Below, piece after piece: positions 7,896 through 14,957 of a stretch of 29,056 nucleotides of DNA. A program made the position numbers and the translations under genes. Source of the DNA: DATKCN01 sp035513175 (GTDB lineage: Bacteria > Chloroflexota > Chloroflexia > Thermomicrobiales > CFX8); NCBI GenBank assembly GCA_035513175.1, contig DATKCN010000187.1, positions 1 to 29,056 on the forward strand, in the 5' to 3' direction. The stretch's first letter is position 1. Every line of letters begins with the position of its first letter. The notes under the pieces were generated by a model. That model did no database searches and was not told the origin of the DNA. It worked only from the letters and a program-made list of their open reading frames with translations.

Positions 7896-8566
7896 CGCGG
7901 GTTTCCCTCCAACGCCGCCAGGATCTCGTTGTGACGTACCGTCCCTTCACGCAGAATGACCGGCGGCATCCGGGTCGCGTCTACCACGGTCGAGGGCACG
8001 CCGCCGGACGTGCGTCCCGCGTCGACGATGAAATCGACGCGATCGCCGAGCTTGAATCCGACTTCACTGCTGGTCGTCGCTTCAGTGTCACCTGAACGAT
8101 TTGCGCTCGTCACGGCTAGCGCGCCCCCCGCTTGTTCGATGATCGCGAGCGCGATTGCATGGTCCGGCATGCGAACTCCAACGGTTCGACCTCCCCGTAA
8201 CACGGCATCCGGAATGTCCGCGTTTGCCGTGACTACGATCGTGAGCCCGCCAGGCCAGCACGATTTCGCAAGGAGGCTTGCCACGCGATTGTGCTCGTCG
8301 GCAAGTCGATCAAGCGCGTTCTGGTCACTGACGAGCACGGGGATCGCCTTCGTTCCGGAGCGTCCCTTGATGCTGAACAGCCGCTCGATCGCCGCCGGAT
8401 GTTCGAGTGAGGCAGCCAGCCCATACACCGTGTCGGTGGGAATCGCGACCACGCCGCCTTCACGCAACACGCGCACGGCCCGACGGACATCGTCCGCGCA
8501 TGCCGTCGTCTGCTCAGCCCCTCGTTCCCCATTCATGTTGTCAATTGTGCCATTGCGATCGCCCAT
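7892..8566 (-). CDS. L-threonylcarbamoyladenylate synthase (Sua5/YrdC/YwlC family)
   Basis: This enzyme condenses threonine, bicarbonate and ATP into threonylcarbamoyl-AMP, the donor for the t6A modification at position 37 of ANN-decoding tRNAs. The 224-residue product is a single YrdC domain: GGVVAIPTDTVYGLAASLE near residue 38, FSIKGRSGTKAIPVLVSD with the KGR(x)n nucleotide-contact motif, WPGGLTIVV, VGVRMPDH, and ALAVTSANRSGD near the middle. It lacks the extra C-terminal Sua5 domain, so it is the short YrdC/YwlC type. ATG 8566 has AAAGGGG 8 nt upstream; ATG 8536 is an alternative. It is the first gene of a leftward operon with a membrane protein, a small coiled-coil ORF, rarA and rph. Confidence 0.93.
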   Translation of the reverse strand: MGDRNGTIDNMNGERGAEQTTACADDVRRAVRVLREGGVVAIPTDTVYGLAASLEHPAAIERLFSIKGRSGTKAIPVLVSDQNALDRLADEHNRVASLLAKSCWPGGLTIVVTANADIPDAVLRGGRTVGVRMPDHAIALAIIEQAGGALAVTSANRSGDTEATTSSEVGFKLGDRVDFIVDAGRTSGGVPSTVVDATRMPPVILREGTVRHNEILAALEGNPR

Positions 8567-8818
8567 TCACCGCAACCCCTTTCTCACCCCGCCCGTGCAG
8601 GCGTTTGTGCCGGGTGACATGGCGAACGTGCGCGTCACCGAGGATGAGGAAGTGAACCCCGAGCACAAGAACTGACCGCGTTCTGTTCTGCGCGGGTCGT
8701 GTGGCATTCCAGAAGCAGACAGGTCGCGCTATAGTACCGGCACAGGCGGATCAGCAGAGATTCATGATCGCAAGAAGGCGGCGCGCTCCCACGCGCGGAT
8801 GCCCGAAGAGGTGTGGCG
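8567..8818. other. intergenic region with rightward promoter
   Basis: This 252-bp gap separates the divergent Sua5 and tandem ABM-like genes. A plausible rightward promoter is TTCCAG (8707-8712), 17 bp, TATAGT (8730-8735). A short plus-strand frame ends at TGA 8675 with MANVRVTEDEEVNPEHKN from ATG 8619. It looks protein-like in composition but has no good ribosome binding site and may be a fossil or chance. No terminator or structured RNA is apparent. Confidence 0.45.
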
Positions 8819-9397
8819 ATGATCGCGAGGGTGGTTTCCGGGTCGACGGGTGCGAGCCAGCTGGATGCTGCGTTGCGTCACATTCGAGATCGAGTCGTGC
8901 CGGCATGGCGCGCCTCCAGCGGCTTCGACAGGGTCGCCGTGCTGTCGCACCGATCAACCGGACGACTGGCCGTAATCGGCCTGTGGCACGGCGATCTGCC
9001 GCCGATCGATGCGCGTTCTCTGGAGAGCTTGAACGAGCACCTCGATCAAGCTCGTGTTGACGCGTGGTTCTCCGTGGAAATTTCGACCGGGCACATTGAA
9101 GGAGACGCTGGCCGCATCGTTTCTGCGGCAGTGCAGCCCGGAAGCGGGGAAAACGTCATCGCCCGCTTCCAGAACGTCATCATGCACGCGGCAACCGCTC
9201 AGAGTGGCTTCCGAGGCGGACTGCTCCTTATGCATGAGGATCGAAGGCAGGTCGTGTCGATCGGCCTCTGGAACTCACACGCGGAGCTTATCGAGAGCGA
9301 GCGAACCGGGTATTTTGGCCGCCAGCTGCCGCGGCTCTCCAGGTTCCTCGATGGTCCGCCATCGAACGTTCACTACGACACGATTATTGCTATGTGA
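8819..9397 (+). CDS. two-domain protein resembling antibiotic-biosynthesis-monooxygenase (dimeric alpha-beta barrel) fold
   Basis: The 192-residue product has no catalytic signature I can name. It contains two copies of one unit. The first half has FDRVAVLSHRSTGRLAVIGLW; the second has FRGGLLLMHEDRRQVVSIGLW. Each is preceded by a helix (RHIRDRVVPAWRASSG; FQNVIMHAATAQSG) and followed by an SLESLNEHL or SHAELIESE helix. This is the pattern of ferredoxin-like ABM/EthD/DUF-type barrel domains fused in tandem, which would form the usual dimer within one chain. ATG 8819 is chosen because AAGAGG lies 7 nt upstream; the in-frame GTG 8813 is less well placed. A TATAGT promoter element sits at 8730-8735. 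Its last 8 bp overlap the convergent aroF gene. Function unknown; ligand binding or small-molecule oxidation is only a possibility. Confidence 0.72.
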   Translation: MIARVVSGSTGASQLDAALRHIRDRVVPAWRASSGFDRVAVLSHRSTGRLAVIGLWHGDLPPIDARSLESLNEHLDQARVDAWFSVEISTGHIEGDAGRIVSAAVQPGSGENVIARFQNVIMHAATAQSGFRGGLLLMHEDRRQVVSIGLWNSHAELIESERTGYFGRQLPRLSRFLDGPPSNVHYDTIIAM

Positions 9398-10433
9398 CAG
9401 TCAGCAACGCCACGCGCTCCGGGATCGGATTGAGCAACCGATGAATGGCGTGCGCGTGTCCCACGATGCGCTCGAGTGCGTCTGGAGCGATTGATTGCTG
9501 CGCGTCACACAGCGCTGCATCAGGATCGGGATGCACTTCCACGATCAATCCGTGAGCACCCGAAGCAATTCCCGCCGCCGCCATCGGCTCGACCAGCTCG
9601 CGGCGCCCCGTACCGTGACTGGGATCGACCACGATCGGCAGGTGCGTCAGTTGACGAACGAGCGGCACGGCGTTGAGATCGAGCGTGAAGCGCGTCGCGG
9701 TGTCAAAGCTGCGAATCCCACGCTCGCAAAGCACGACGCGGTCGTTCCCGCCCGCCAGAATGTACTCAGCCGACATCAGCCATTCCTCGATGGTCGCCGA
9801 AAAGCCGCGCTTGAGCAAGATAGGCTTACCGGTCGCGGCTACGCGCCGTAGCAGCGGAAAGTTGGACATGTTGCGAGACCCGATCTGCAGCATATCGGCG
9901 TATCGGGCGACCAGGTCGACCTGTTCCGGCTCCATCACCTCGGTCACGACCGGCAGGCCGGTCAGATCGCGGGCGAGCGCGAGAATCTTCAACCCTTCCT
10001 CGCCAAGCCCCTGGAATGAGTAGGGCGACGTTCGAGGCTTGAAAGCGCCGCCGCGCAGCATCGTGGCGCCGGCTTCCTTCACCACTTGGGCCGCGGCGAG
10101 CATCGCGTCAGAGCCTTCGATCACGCAGGGTCCCGCCATGATCACCAGCTCTCCTCGCCCGATGTCGATGTCCCCGACCCGCACCACGGTGCCTGCGGGA
10201 CGTGCCTCCCTCTGCGCGAGCATGTAAGGCTTGCCAGAACGATTGATCGCGCTGACGCCTGGAAGCGCGGCGACAGTCGCCGCCAGGTCCTGAACGATCG
10301 GACGGCCGTTCACTCCGATCACGACATCGCCGCCGCCCGCGAGCAGGTGCGTCTGGTACCCGCGCTCCTGCAAATGCCTGACGACGACCTGCTGTTTGTC
10401 GTGATCGCTGTCGCTTCGCATCGTGATGATCAT
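9390..10433 (-). CDS. aroF: 3-deoxy-7-phosphoheptulonate (DAHP) synthase, class I-beta with N-terminal ferredoxin-like domain
   Basis: DAHP synthase condenses phosphoenolpyruvate with erythrose 4-phosphate, the committed step to Phe, Tyr and Trp. The 347-residue protein has a ~75-residue N-terminal ferredoxin-like domain (VVVRHLQERGYQTHLLAGG) and then the TIM barrel: ELVIMAGPCVIEG, RGGAFKPRTSPYSFQGLG, VTEVMEPEQVDLV, LQIGSRNMSNFPLL, KPILLKRGFSATIEEWL, LCERGIRSF, and LPIVVDPSHGTGRRELV. These are class I-beta landmarks, as in Thermotoga and Bacillus enzymes, where the N-terminal domain mediates feedback inhibition. ATG 10433 has GAGAGGA about 10 nt upstream. The gene is preceded by its own promoter, a leader ORF and an intrinsic terminator (10480-10695), which suggests control by attenuation. 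No chorismate mutase domain is present. The 3' end overlaps the convergent ABM-like gene by 8 bp. Confidence 0.95.
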   Translation of the reverse strand: MIITMRSDSDHDKQQVVVRHLQERGYQTHLLAGGGDVVIGVNGRPIVQDLAATVAALPGVSAINRSGKPYMLAQREARPAGTVVRVGDIDIGRGELVIMAGPCVIEGSDAMLAAAQVVKEAGATMLRGGAFKPRTSPYSFQGLGEEGLKILALARDLTGLPVVTEVMEPEQVDLVARYADMLQIGSRNMSNFPLLRRVAATGKPILLKRGFSATIEEWLMSAEYILAGGNDRVVLCERGIRSFDTATRFTLDLNAVPLVRQLTHLPIVVDPSHGTGRRELVEPMAAAGIASGAHGLIVEVHPDPDAALCDAQQSIAPDALERIVGHAHAIHRLLNPIPERVALLTVT

Positions 10434-10479
10434 TGCGCGCCTGTCCTCTCATCCCTCGAACTGCAAAACGGCGGGAAAC

Positions 10480-10505
10480 AAAAAAGCAGAGGCATTGCCT
10501 CTGCT
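10480..10505 (-). terminator. intrinsic terminator in aroF leader (attenuator)
   Basis: On the minus strand a 9-bp stem AGCAGAGGC / GCCTCTGCT with a three-base loop is followed at once by six T. It lies 46 bp before the aroF ATG and downstream of the aroF promoter, so it must be read through for aroF expression. This is the expected place for an attenuator. Confidence 0.87.
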
Positions 10506-10534
10506 CCTCCGACGTCACTGGTGGTATTCGCTGG

Positions 10535-10657
10535 TTACCGGCACAACCCCGATAACCCCACCAGCTCCGCCGGAGGGGTAAAGTAAAAGTATCGCCAGCA
10601 GTCACATGACCGTTGGACGACTCGCGTGCCGTGTTGTGTCGATGCCAGCGTGTCCAT
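10535..10657 (-). CDS. predicted aroF leader peptide (40 codons, aromatic run)
   Basis: The frame runs from ATG 10657 to TAA 10535, ahead of the aroF terminator. Codons 21-26 read Trp-Arg-Tyr-Phe-Tyr-Phe (TGG CGA TAC TTT TAC TTT), an AT-rich island in GC-rich DNA that uses the rare-looking TTT twice. The ATG sits only about 3 nt after the transcription start predicted from the TTGACA/TACGAT promoter, so it would be translated from a nearly leaderless mRNA; no ribosome binding site is needed or seen. Just after the aromatic run, CTGGTGG pairs with CCACCAG around an inner hairpin that contains the stop codon. The likely role is a ribosome-stalling sensor of Trp, Tyr and Phe charging that controls aroF read-through. 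I did not find an unambiguous antiterminator stem, so the switching mechanism remains inferred. An overlapping frame contains Trp-Trp but has no stop before the terminator. Confidence 0.62.
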   Translation of the reverse strand: MDTLASTQHGTRVVQRSCDCWRYFYFTPPAELVGLSGLCR

Positions 10658-10666
10658 AACGCAAGC

Positions 10667-10695
10667 ATCGTAAAGGCGAATGAGATCGATGTCAA
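10667..10695 (-). promoter_or_regulatory. sigma70-type promoter of aroF
   Basis: On the minus strand TTGACA (10690-10695), a 17-bp spacer and TACGAT (10667-10672) form a near-consensus promoter. Transcription would begin near 10660, about 3 nt before the leader-peptide ATG and 227 nt before aroF. Confidence 0.78.
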
Positions 10696-10948
10696 GTGCG
10701 CGGAAGGAAGTCGGGCCAGTGTCTCAGCGCCGGATCATCGAGCCGGCGCCTCTTACTCGGTCCGAGCCTCGCGCGTTGGCGTCATTCCCGCGACTGGACA
10801 TCGTTCGCGCGACCCGGAAGACGGAGACCTGCTGGCTGGCTCAACCGCCGTTCTTCACCGCATTCGTTCGCGCGGCGCTTCGGATCGTGGCGTCGCCGCC
10901 ATCGACGCCGTAGAATTACACATTGGCCGTAAGGCGGAGGTCCTGCTA

Positions 10949-11770
10949 TTGGGAAAGATGCTTGCGCTGGCGAACCAGAAGGGTGGCGTTGGCAAGACAA
11001 CGACAGCCGTGAGTATTGCCTGCTACTTCGCCTCGCGCGGTTACAGTACCCTGCTGATCGACATCGATCCTCAAGGCAACGCCACCAGCTCAGTCGGCCT
11101 CGAAAAGCGTGATCTCGTCAGGTCAACCTACGACGCACTCGTTGGCGCGACAAGCGCGGACGAAGCTATCGTGTGTGGCGTTCGCCCGGGCCTGGACGTA
11201 CTCGGAGCCAACGCGACACTGGCGGGCGCCGAGATCGAGCTGGTCGACATGCGCAACCGTGAGCGCCGCCTGCAATCCGCGGTAGCCCCTGTGCGAGACC
11301 GCTACGACGCGATCGTCGTCGACTGCCCGCCGTCGCTTGGTCTGCTGACAATCAACGCGCTCACCGCGTGTGACGAGGTCGTCGTTCCGATACAGTGTGA
11401 GTATCTGGCGCTCGAAGGGCTGATGCAGCTCGTCAACACCATCGATCTGGTTAAGCGCAGGCTCAACCCCAACCTCGACATTCTCGGCGTGGCGATGACG
11501 ATGTTCGATTCGCGCACGCGCCTGTCGACTCAGGTGGTGCACGATGTAGCGCGGTTCTTCCCGAACCGCATGTTTCACACGGTTGTGCCCCGGTCGGTGC
11601 GGCTCGCGGAAGCACCCTCGTACGGCCAGTCGATCTTCGAATACGACCTGTCGTCGCGGGGAGCGGAGGCGTATCAGCGGCTCGGGACGGAGATTGCGGC
11701 GCGGTTGGGGCTGAACGGAGCCACGCCTGCGCCAACGGCGACCAACGAGGTCGCGGCACTCTCACAGTGA
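10949..11770 (+). CDS. ParA/Soj-family ATPase, without adjacent parB
   Basis: ParA/Soj proteins are deviant-Walker ATPases that bind DNA as ATP dimers and move ParB-parS complexes during chromosome or plasmid segregation. The 273-residue product opens with LALANQKGGVGKTTTAVSIA, the deviant Walker A with its signature lysine; LLIDIDPQGNATSSVGL and DAIVVDCPPSLGLLTINAL (Walker B) follow. VVPIQCEYLALEGLMQL and PRSVRLAEAPSYGQSIFEYD are diagnostic of Soj. TTG 10949 is chosen because GGAGG lies 8 nt upstream; ATG 10958 is possible. A TAGAAT -10-like hexamer lies at 10911-10916 with a weak -35. The usual partner parB is not next to it: guaB follows 47 bp later, and upstream is the divergent aroF promoter. 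It may serve a ParB encoded elsewhere or position another cargo. Confidence 0.9.
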   Translation: MGKMLALANQKGGVGKTTTAVSIACYFASRGYSTLLIDIDPQGNATSSVGLEKRDLVRSTYDALVGATSADEAIVCGVRPGLDVLGANATLAGAEIELVDMRNRERRLQSAVAPVRDRYDAIVVDCPPSLGLLTINALTACDEVVVPIQCEYLALEGLMQLVNTIDLVKRRLNPNLDILGVAMTMFDSRTRLSTQVVHDVARFFPNRMFHTVVPRSVRLAEAPSYGQSIFEYDLSSRGAEAYQRLGTEIAARLGLNGATPAPTATNEVAALSQ

Positions 11771-11817
11771 TAGTGGAACGACGGTAGTATCACGAGCAAG
11801 CGAGGAGACGCGAGTAC

Positions 11818-13356
11818 ATGAGCATTCTTGGTGATCCCCAGGCGCGACGAGTTGCCAATGCCGAGGGCTACCTGGATAGCGTTCTGCTGGAAAAGGTCAT
11901 GGGGACCGGCCTGACGTTCGACGACGTGCTCCTGCTTCCGGCGCAGTCGGATGTCATGCCGAGCCAGGTGGACACCGGCACGTGGTTCACGCCGAGCATC
12001 CGGCTCAACATTCCCATTGTGTCGGCGGCAATGGACACCGTCACAGAGGGTCGCCTGGCAATCGCGATCGCGCGGGAGGGCGGCATCGGCGTCATCCACC
12101 GCAACCTCTCGATCACGGATCAGGTCGCCGAGGTCGACAAGGTTAAGCGCAGTGAGTCGGGCATGATCGTCGAGCCGGTGACATTGCGCCCCGACAATCT
12201 GTTGTCCGACGCCGTGGCGATGATGGAGCGCTTTCACATTTCCGGCGTGCCGATCACCGATGGGGACGGCAAGCTGGTCGGCATCCTGACGAACCGCGAT
12301 CTGCGCTTCGAGGATGAGCTTGACCAGCCCATTCAGCGGTTCATGACGAGTCGTAACCTGATCACCGTTCCGGTCGGCACGACGCTCGATGAAGCGCGCG
12401 ATATCCTGCACGTGCACAAGATCGAGAAGTTGCCGGTGGTCGACGAACATGGCTATCTCAAGGGCTTGATAACGGTTAAGGACATCCAGAAGCGCATCCA
12501 GCATCCGTTCGCGACGAAGGACTCCAAGGGTCGGCTTCGGGTGGCTGCCGCGGTGGGAGTCGGTCCGGACGCGCTCGCCCGCGCCGAGGCGTTGCTCGAC
12601 GTCAACGTCGACGTCATCGTCGTGGATACAGCGCATGGCCATTCTCAGGGCGTGCTCGACATGGTGCGCGAAATCAAGCTGCGTTGGTCGGTGGAGGTCG
12701 TCGCCGGGAACGTGGCCACCGGAGACGCCACGGACGCGCTTATCGAGGTCGGCGCGGACGCGGTCAAGATCGGCGTTGGTCCGGGTTCGATCTGCACGAC
12801 CCGCATCGTTGCGGGAACGGGCGTGCCACAGATTTCCGCCATTATGGACGCCGCGCGGGTGGCGGCGGACGCGCGCGTGCCGGTCATCGCCGATGGCGGT
12901 ATCCAGTTCTCCGGTGACATCGCCAAAGCAATCGCGGCCGGCGCGGACTGCGTCATGCTCGGCGGGTTGTTCGCCGGGGTCGATGAAAGCCCTGGCGAGG
13001 TCGTGCTGTTCCAGGGAGAGCGTTACAAGGAATACCGTGGCATGGGCTCGATCGGCGCGATCAAGACCCGCTCGTTTTCCAAGGATCGCTACTTCCAGCA
13101 TGATGTCGAGTCGTTGTCGAAGTTCGTGCCCGAGGGTATTGAGGGCCGCGTCGCGTACAAGGGACCACTGGAAAATGTCGTATATCAGCTCGTCGGTGGG
13201 CTGCGGTCGGCGATGGGCTATTGCGGCGCAGAGACGATCGCAGAGCTGAAGACCAACGCGCGCTTCGTGCGCATCACCCCAGCCGGATTGCGTGAGAGCC
13301 ACCCCCACGACGTGATGATCACCAAAGAGGCGCCGAACTACCGCGCGACATCGTAG
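11818..13356 (+). CDS. guaB: IMP dehydrogenase
   Basis: IMP dehydrogenase oxidises IMP to XMP with NAD+, the first committed step to GMP. The 512-residue protein has the barrel start GLTFDDVLLLPAQSDV, IPIVSAAMDTVTEGRLAIAIAREGGIGVIHRN, and then two inserted CBS domains (about residues 118-235, with FHISGVPITDGDGKLVGILTNRD and HKIEKLPVVDEHGYLKGLITVKD). The catalytic loop GPGSICTTR has its cysteine at 326; MLGGLFAG and the flap residues RYKEYRGMGS follow. Length matches full GuaB rather than the CBS-less GuaB-like paralogue. GAGGAG lies 10 nt upstream of ATG 11818. It starts 47 bp after parA and could share its transcript. Confidence 0.97.
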   Translation: MSILGDPQARRVANAEGYLDSVLLEKVMGTGLTFDDVLLLPAQSDVMPSQVDTGTWFTPSIRLNIPIVSAAMDTVTEGRLAIAIAREGGIGVIHRNLSITDQVAEVDKVKRSESGMIVEPVTLRPDNLLSDAVAMMERFHISGVPITDGDGKLVGILTNRDLRFEDELDQPIQRFMTSRNLITVPVGTTLDEARDILHVHKIEKLPVVDEHGYLKGLITVKDIQKRIQHPFATKDSKGRLRVAAAVGVGPDALARAEALLDVNVDVIVVDTAHGHSQGVLDMVREIKLRWSVEVVAGNVATGDATDALIEVGADAVKIGVGPGSICTTRIVAGTGVPQISAIMDAARVAADARVPVIADGGIQFSGDIAKAIAAGADCVMLGGLFAGVDESPGEVVLFQGERYKEYRGMGSIGAIKTRSFSKDRYFQHDVESLSKFVPEGIEGRVAYKGPLENVVYQLVGGLRSAMGYCGAETIAELKTNARFVRITPAGLRESHPHDVMITKEAPNYRATS

Positions 13357-13555
13357 CGGCTGCGCTGGCCGCGATGGATCGATCCTGCCCGCCGTCGCCG
13401 GCTCAGTCGCCCGACACACGGCGCATCGTCCGGCAACCGCTATACCCTGCCGCTCCTCGCGGCATGTGCATTCAAAGGCTGCCACATCCATACATTGCCA
13501 GATGGCAGCCGTTGGCCGTTGGCCGTTGGCCGTAGCATAGTCGTGCCGCTGGCCG
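13357..13555. repeat. intergenic region between convergent guaB and asd, with inverted and tandem repeats
   Basis: The inverted repeat GGCTGCCA (13477-13484) / TGGCAGCC (13503-13510) with an 18-nt loop could act as a weak terminator for either gene, but no T-tract follows on either strand. It is followed directly by three tandem copies of the heptamer CGTTGGC (13510-13530) plus a partial fourth. I see no ORF of interest. Confidence 0.5.
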
Positions 13556-14632
13556 CTACGCGCGGATGTATCCGTCTGCCAGCATCAGCTCGGCGTTGAG
13601 GATCGACGCGCCCGCTGCGCCTCGGATCGTATTGTGGCCGAGCACGACAAATTTGATGTCGAACAGTGAGCACTCGCGCACGCGGCCCACGATCGACGCC
13701 ATGCCACCCGCGACGTCACGGTCAAGCGCCGGTTGCGGGCGGTCGTGCTGATCGCGGACGATGATCGGGCTCGCGGGCGCGGTGTGAAGCCCAAGCTCCT
13801 GCGGGCGCCCCCTGAAAGCGCGCAACGCGTCAATCACCTCCGACGGCGACGCCTTGCGACGCAGCTTGAGGTTGACCGTCTCGGTGTGGCCATGGCGCAC
13901 CGGCACGCGGTTACACTGTGCGCTGATGCCCATGTCCGCGTAGCGAAACTCGGCGCCGTCGTATCCGCCGAGTAGCTTGCGCGACTCAATCTCCATCTTT
14001 TCCTCCTCGCCGCCGATGTGTGGCACGACGTTGTCGATGAGGTCGAGCGACGGCACGCCCGGATATCCGGCGCCGGACGACGCCTGCATCGTCGTGACCA
14101 TGCACTGCTCGATGCCGAACGCGTCCCAGATCGGCTTGAGCGCAAGCACGAGATGGATCGTCGAGCAGTTCGGGTTGGTGACGATGAACCCATCTCGCCA
14201 GCCCCGCCGCTCGCGTTGCGCGTCGATGACCCGCGCGTGATCGGGATTGACCTCGGGGATGAGCAGCGGAACGTCAGTTTCCATGCGATTGTCGCGCGCG
14301 TTGGAGAACACCGCGTGCCCATCCGACGCCAGCTTCTGCTCCACCTCCATCGCGATGCCGCCAGGGAGCGAGCAGAACACGATCGGGCTGTTCAGCGGCT
14401 CCTCATGATGCTTGATGAGCATGTTGCCCGCGTCTTCGGGGGGAGCCGCGGAAATGCGCCAGTCCGCGATGTCGGCGTAGCGTTTGCCGGCGCTACGCTC
14501 GCTTCCGACCAGCTCCGCAAGGTGAAACTGTGGATGGTCTGCCAGCATTTCGATGTAACGCTGTCCAACGCTGCCGGTCGCGCCGAGGACAGCCACATCG
14601 ATCTTCTCTGACGTGCGTGAAAACTGTGCCAT
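13556..14632 (-). CDS. asd: aspartate-semialdehyde dehydrogenase, archaeal/fungal type
   Basis: Asd reduces aspartyl phosphate to aspartate semialdehyde, the branch point to lysine, threonine, methionine and isoleucine. The 358-residue sequence follows the archaeal/fungal (HOM2-like) family rather than the E. coli-type family: VAVLGATGSVGQRYIEMLADHP at the NADP site, SERSAGKRYADIADW, and TNPNCSTIHLVLALKP with the catalytic Cys156. ASSGAGYPGVPSLDLIDN and the VPVRHGHTETVNLKLRRK segment carry further substrate-binding residues. ATG 14632 has GAGGAG 7 nt upstream. The same family contains archaeal malonyl-CoA reductase, but the neighbouring hom and metX genes support the amino-acid role. The gene is divergent from hom and is preceded by a ~260-nt leader with a promoter and an intrinsic terminator. 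Confidence 0.93.
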   Translation of the reverse strand: MAQFSRTSEKIDVAVLGATGSVGQRYIEMLADHPQFHLAELVGSERSAGKRYADIADWRISAAPPEDAGNMLIKHHEEPLNSPIVFCSLPGGIAMEVEQKLASDGHAVFSNARDNRMETDVPLLIPEVNPDHARVIDAQRERRGWRDGFIVTNPNCSTIHLVLALKPIWDAFGIEQCMVTTMQASSGAGYPGVPSLDLIDNVVPHIGGEEEKMEIESRKLLGGYDGAEFRYADMGISAQCNRVPVRHGHTETVNLKLRRKASPSEVIDALRAFRGRPQELGLHTAPASPIIVRDQHDRPQPALDRDVAGGMASIVGRVRECSLFDIKFVVLGHNTIRGAAGASILNAELMLADGYIRA

Positions 14633-14680
14633 TGCGTTTCTCCTCGTTCGTGCCATGCCGGGAACGATCTCCCAGGCAAC

Positions 14681-14706
14681 AAAAAAGCAGGAGCGTCCGC
14701 TCCTGC
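14681..14706 (-). terminator. intrinsic terminator in asd leader
   Basis: On the minus strand GCAGGAGC / GCTCCTGC (8 bp, four-base loop) is followed by six T, 49 bp before the asd ATG and downstream of the asd promoter. It has the same build and nearly the same distance from the gene as the aroF terminator, which suggests regulated read-through. Confidence 0.85.
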
Positions 14707-14735
14707 CGATCGGCGATCACGCGTGTCGAGAGCTG

Positions 14736-14816
14736 TCAGGCAGTCTCGCCGCGCGACGCCGAACCGGCGCGCGCGGTAATAGTCTCCCACCATCGATTGC
14801 GAACGGAGCCAGGCAT
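14736..14816 (-). CDS. possible asd leader peptide (26 codons)
   Basis: A short frame from ATG 14816 to TGA 14736 lies within the asd leader and ends 30 bp before the terminator. Its middle reads Arg-Trp-Trp-Glu-Thr-Ile-Thr. The Thr and Ile codons, both products of the pathway, end just at the foot of a very stable hairpin (CCGCGCG / CGCGCGG with an inner CGCC / GGCG). This resembles attenuation leaders, but the enrichment is modest, the ribosome binding site is weak (GAAAG), and a second ORF overlaps it. Treat as a hypothesis. Confidence 0.32.
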   Translation of the reverse strand: MPGSVRNRWWETITARAGSASRGETA

Positions 14817-14899
14817 CGCGCATGCTTTCGTGTCAAGCGACGACTTGTCGGGTCTCGGAAGCGTCCGGTACGCTGCCGAAAGCTCACGGCTGACTTCGG

Positions 14900-14928
14900 A
14901 CAATAGCAGCGGCGGGCGACTCCGTCAA
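14900..14928 (-). promoter_or_regulatory. sigma70-type promoter of asd
   Basis: On the minus strand TTGACG (14923-14928), a 17-bp spacer and TATTGT (14900-14905) predict a start near 14893, giving a ~260-nt leader before asd. It lies just upstream of the divergent hom gene (start 14958), so the two genes may share a control region. I could not identify a convincing hom promoter. Confidence 0.68.
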
Positions 14929-14957
14929 GGGTCTCGCGCCGCGGAAGGTGATTTCAA

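Noticed and set aside
7956..8675. A 239-codon plus-strand frame opposite the Sua5/YrdC gene
   Set aside because: It mirrors the Sua5 codons, is Ser/Pro/Thr-rich, and has no domain; only its last 27 codons lie outside the Sua5 gene.
10501..10580. T-box riboswitch in the aroF leader
   Set aside because: A GGTGGTATTCGC string resembles the T-box core, but it is on the plus strand, on the wrong side of the terminator, and no specifier loop is seen.
10108..10695. Alternative leader frame of aroF containing Trp-Trp and other aromatic residues
   Set aside because: It has no stop codon before the terminator and runs into aroF in another frame, unlike functional leader peptides.
11674..13491. A 605-codon open frame on the minus strand opposite guaB
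   Set aside because: It is the shadow of guaB in high-GC DNA. Its product is His/Arg/Asp-rich with no recognisable domain, and guaB on the other strand is certain.
14736..14800. T-box core in the asd leader (GGTGGG followed by ACCGCG)
   Set aside because: The two parts of the consensus are separated by extra bases and the downstream pairing arm is missing.
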